Assembly (NCBI GenBank): GCA_963839475.1
Contig: CAWIVH010000010.1
Span: 1-64,000, forward strand
Length of the DNA: 64,000 nucleotides
Direction: 5' to 3'
Source: CAWIVH01 sp963839475
GTDB taxonomy: Bacteria > Acidobacteriota > UBA6911
A program made the position numbers and the translations under genes. The notes under the pieces are model-generated. The model did not search any database, was not told the origin of the DNA, and was given only the letters and a program-made list of their open reading frames with translations. Of this stretch, positions 61,455 to 64,000 are shown one piece after another (the first letter of the stretch is position 1; each line of letters starts with the position of its first letter).

Positions 61455-63305
61455 TCAGTCTGAATCCAGAACGCCCATGGAGCGCCGGATTTCGACAAAG
61501 GCCTTGGCATAGTTGACCCTGGCCTGCACTTCCGCAAATTGCGCCGCGAGCTGATCTCTCTGCCGCCGGATCACATCATAGGGTGTCGATACGCCGCTTA
61601 ACAGTTTCTCTTCCTCGGCAGAGGCCAACTGTTGGCTGAGATCGGCGGCTTTTCTCGCCGCCTCCACCTGGGCTTTCGCCTGAACCAGCCCGATCACAGC
61701 CTTGCGCACTTCAAGGGCAATGCGGCTCTTCGTCTGCTCCAGTGCGGTTTCAGACTGATTGCGCTCGAACCTGGTGCGCATGTTGTCTGCCTGGGCGCTG
61801 CGGTTGCGCAGAGGAATGCTGAGGGAGAAGCCGAATGCGTAATCGGGAAAGCGGAAGCGGGCAAGCTGACCCCATGCCCCGCCAATGCCGCCAGGCAGGA
61901 TTATGATGGAGCCGCTGACAGGATCCTGGATGACCCTGTTGCCCGAGAGACCGGACCCGCTGTATTGGGCGAACAAGACCAGGGTCGGCTTCAGCAGATC
62001 CTTGGCATAGCGGATGGCCACGGATTGGTTGTACATGTTTGCCTCAGCCTGCCGAAGCTCCGGACGATTCTCCATGGCTGCTTTCATGGCATCGGTCAGC
62101 TTGGGAATGTCGGAATCTTTAGGCTCCGGAAGTTTGTCGCCGATCCCGATATCCGCGCTGGCCAAATCGGAGCTGATTTGGGGGCTGATGACGTTTTTCA
62201 TTTCCACTTCACGCATCTTGTGAGCCGACTCGGCGACCACCAGGTCGCGCTGGCGCGCCGCCATTTCCGCAGCCGCGGTCACCACATCGATGTACGAGAG
62301 CCGGCCAATTTCCTCGCGCATCTTGTTCTCTTCGTACAACTGACGTGCGACCGCGAGGGATTTTTCCGCCACCTGCCGGTTTTCATAGGCGGCTACGAGA
62401 TCCCAATAAAGGCTTTCCGCCTGGGCCAGGGTCGTGATCACCTGCTGCCGATAGGTCTCGCTGGTGATTTTGCGCTCGTTGATGGCGACATCGAGGAAGC
62501 GCCGGTTGACATCCCGGCTGGAGCCGTTGAGCAACTGTTGAGTGGCGCTGAATGCAAATGAGGAAACAATATTCGGGTTGTAGAGCAGAAACTGCTGGGT
62601 GGAGCTCTGGCGCTGATTGTTGAAAGAGATGCTGAACGAGGACCCGGTGGTGAAAGCCTGGGTATAGCGCGTCTGAAGGGCCGTAGTTGAAGTTGTTACT
62701 ACGGGAATGCCTGAAACCCGAACGGTGTTCAGCGGGCTCGTTGTCCGGTCCATGCTGAAGTTCAGGCTGACCGTGGGATCGTAGGTCCCGCGGGGCCGGA
62801 CAGTAACGGCTCGAGCACCGCCGCTGATCCCACCCGCCGAGGTGCCGGTGGTGCCGCCGCCGGAATCTCCGACTCCCGCCCCGATAGCCCCCGCGAATAA
62901 CCCCGTCGGGATCACCACTCCGGTTGCTCCTCGCGGGGCGCCGCCGGCTTTGGCGCGAAGTATATCGGTTTCGGCATAAAGCGTATTGAATTTGGCCGAC
63001 GCAATGTCGAGATTGTTGCCCCGCACCGCCTTTTTGAGGAGGTCCAGGGAGAGGTTGAGCTTGCCGCCGGCTATCATCCGCTCGAGGTCGACACTGTCAG
63101 TCGACCGGAGATCCGCGACAGTCTTCTGCCGGTAGGGACCCAATATGCGCGCAGGAGAGAATAGGCCGCCTTCCGGCTGGGGCAGTGCGCTCTGATCGTC
63201 CGCTGCCGCGCCTCGAGCCGGCCAGATAATGCCGGCGAGCATAAGAAACGCGAGAAGGGTGAGCGCGTGTGATCGGTCAAGTAAGTGCTTACAAAGTGTG
63301 GCCAT
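61455..63305 (-). CDS. TolC-family outer membrane efflux protein
   Basis: The 616-residue protein has a signal peptide (cut near ARGAAADD) and two OEP halves of long helices (AQAESLYWDLVAAYENRQVA, then IALEVRKAVIGLVQAKAQVE). Between residues 120-170 it has a Gly/Thr/Ser-rich insertion. It is an outer-membrane tunnel for exporters. Six bases separate it from the end of a second TolC gene upstream, so it is the second of a tandem pair. No pump gene is in the window. Confidence 0.92.
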   Translation of the reverse strand: MATLCKHLLDRSHALTLLAFLMLAGIIWPARGAAADDQSALPQPEGGLFSPARILGPYRQKTVADLRSTDSVDLERMIAGGKLNLSLDLLKKAVRGNNLDIASAKFNTLYAETDILRAKAGGAPRGATGVVIPTGLFAGAIGAGVGDSGGGTTGTSAGGISGGARAVTVRPRGTYDPTVSLNFSMDRTTSPLNTVRVSGIPVVTTSTTALQTRYTQAFTTGSSFSISFNNQRQSSTQQFLLYNPNIVSSFAFSATQQLLNGSSRDVNRRFLDVAINERKITSETYRQQVITTLAQAESLYWDLVAAYENRQVAEKSLAVARQLYEENKMREEIGRLSYIDVVTAAAEMAARQRDLVVAESAHKMREVEMKNVISPQISSDLASADIGIGDKLPEPKDSDIPKLTDAMKAAMENRPELRQAEANMYNQSVAIRYAKDLLKPTLVLFAQYSGSGLSGNRVIQDPVSGSIIILPGGIGGAWGQLARFRFPDYAFGFSLSIPLRNRSAQADNMRTRFERNQSETALEQTKSRIALEVRKAVIGLVQAKAQVEAARKAADLSQQLASAEEEKLLSGVSTPYDVIRRQRDQLAAQFAEVQARVNYAKAFVEIRRSMGVLDSD

Positions 63306-63311
63306 GGGGAT

Positions 63312-64000
63312 CTATTTGACCTCCTGGCCGGGCTTTCGGAGGGTGAAGGGGGTCACCGGCATTTTCGTGACAGTCCCGGAGAGCGCATCGGAATACTCGA
63401 TCCCGTTTCGCTCCAGGACGGTGCCCATGGCCCTGTCACGTTCGACCATTGCTTTCGCATAACCCACAACGGCGAGCACTTCAGCCTGCCGGGCCGCCAC
63501 GAGGTCCCGCTCCCGAAGAATGACCTGATAAGATGTCGAGACACCGGCATCCAGTTTGTTCCGCTCTCCATCATAGATTTCCTGCGCGAGCCGGACGGCT
63601 TCATGGGCAGCCGCTACCTGCGCTTTACCCTGTACAATCCCAATCATCGCTTTGCGGACTTCGAGCGCAATCTGGTTTTGCAGCCGCTGCACACCGACCT
63701 GCAGCTGCTGCCCTTCGTACTGGGCGCGCAGATTGTCAGCCTGAGCCTGCCGGTTACGCAGCGCTATGGTGAAGGAAAGACCACCTGCATACTCGGGATA
63801 GGAGCCTTTGAAAGAATCGGCCAGAGCGTCCCACAGACCGGTTTCGCCGGTGGCTGAGACTCCCTGCAGGCCCGAGCCGGCGTAGAAACCGAAAATGCTG
63901 GTGTTCGGCATAAGGCTGTTTGCCGTATACCGGGTGGCCGCTTCGTTGTTTTGCAGATTTCGCTTCGACTGCTGGAGGTCCGGGCGTTTCTTCAATGCCG
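63312..64000 (-). CDS. TolC-family outer membrane efflux protein, C-terminal part
   Basis: This frame is open to the window end and contains the C-terminal half of a TolC protein (FTIALRNRQAQADNLRAQYE, IALEVRKAMIGIVQGKAQVA). It is a paralogue of the downstream gene: both share the IALEVRKA motif and the same end organisation. The N terminus lies beyond 64000. Confidence 0.9.
   Translation of the reverse strand, partial: ALKKRPDLQQSKRNLQNNEAATRYTANSLMPNTSIFGFYAGSGLQGVSATGETGLWDALADSFKGSYPEYAGGLSFTIALRNRQAQADNLRAQYEGQQLQVGVQRLQNQIALEVRKAMIGIVQGKAQVAAAHEAVRLAQEIYDGERNKLDAGVSTSYQVILRERDLVAARQAEVLAVVGYAKAMVERDRAMGTVLERNGIEYSDALSGTVTKMPVTPFTLRKPGQEVK

Overview
The window is a 64 kb piece of a chromosome from a GC-rich, LPS-bearing, diderm bacterium. 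I infer Acidobacteriota or a close relative. The evidence is TolC-type outer-membrane proteins, a heptose nucleotidyltransferase, lipoprotein and SurA-type chaperones, CarD, acidobacterial-looking ABC-2/TPR and ccm clusters, and a lack of proteobacterial operon layouts. It is mostly housekeeping and envelope DNA with a few accessory insertions.

Layout. 1-2.2 kb holds a leftward set of small genes with a DnaC-like helicase loader and a DnaD-like replication protein. It abuts the 3' end of a tRNA-Leu(CAA) and looks like the edge of an integrated element. 2.5-8.3 kb holds carD behind a near-consensus promoter, a CNNM/CorC transporter gene broken by a frameshift, hemL-hemB and tilS. 8.7-14.6 kb is ftsH, folP, cdaA (c-di-AMP synthase), cdaR/ybbR and an RsbU-type phosphatase. 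14.65-17.2 kb is an accessory island: an IVS/S23-type four-helix-bundle gene inside an inverted repeat, a 171-bp tandem repeat sharing that gene's leader, and an insertion sequence that landed in the repeat. 17.3-23.4 kb is rfaE2, mfd and two parvulin-type chaperones.

23.9-33.1 kb carries an unknown gene divergent from dus, then tatA-tatC, ctp, a LysM/lytic transglycosylase and two MacB-type permeases. 33.3-36.3 kb has an M23 peptidase, a PAP2-like membrane protein and an exported Gfo/Idh oxidoreductase. 36.4-42.6 kb is a complete leftward SUF iron-sulfur operon (sufR-B-C-D-S-U-T) with a readable promoter and operator. 42.9-47.9 kb is trpS, amtB, a PilZ protein and an Xaa-Pro aminopeptidase. 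48.0-55.4 kb is a cytochrome c maturation operon (ccmE-F-H-I-like-unknown-A-B-C-D) whose CcmE has the rarer CxxxY heme site. 55.6-59.3 kb is a secreted protein and an ABC-2 exporter with a TPR protein. 59.3-64 kb is a hydantoinase-A-like gene and two tandem TolC genes, the second cut by the window end.

The least expected structure is a set of long, nearly perfect intergenic hairpins. Several are built from short reiterated words, and they include the repeats around the four-helix-bundle gene. No CRISPR array, rRNA or toxin-antitoxin pair was seen.
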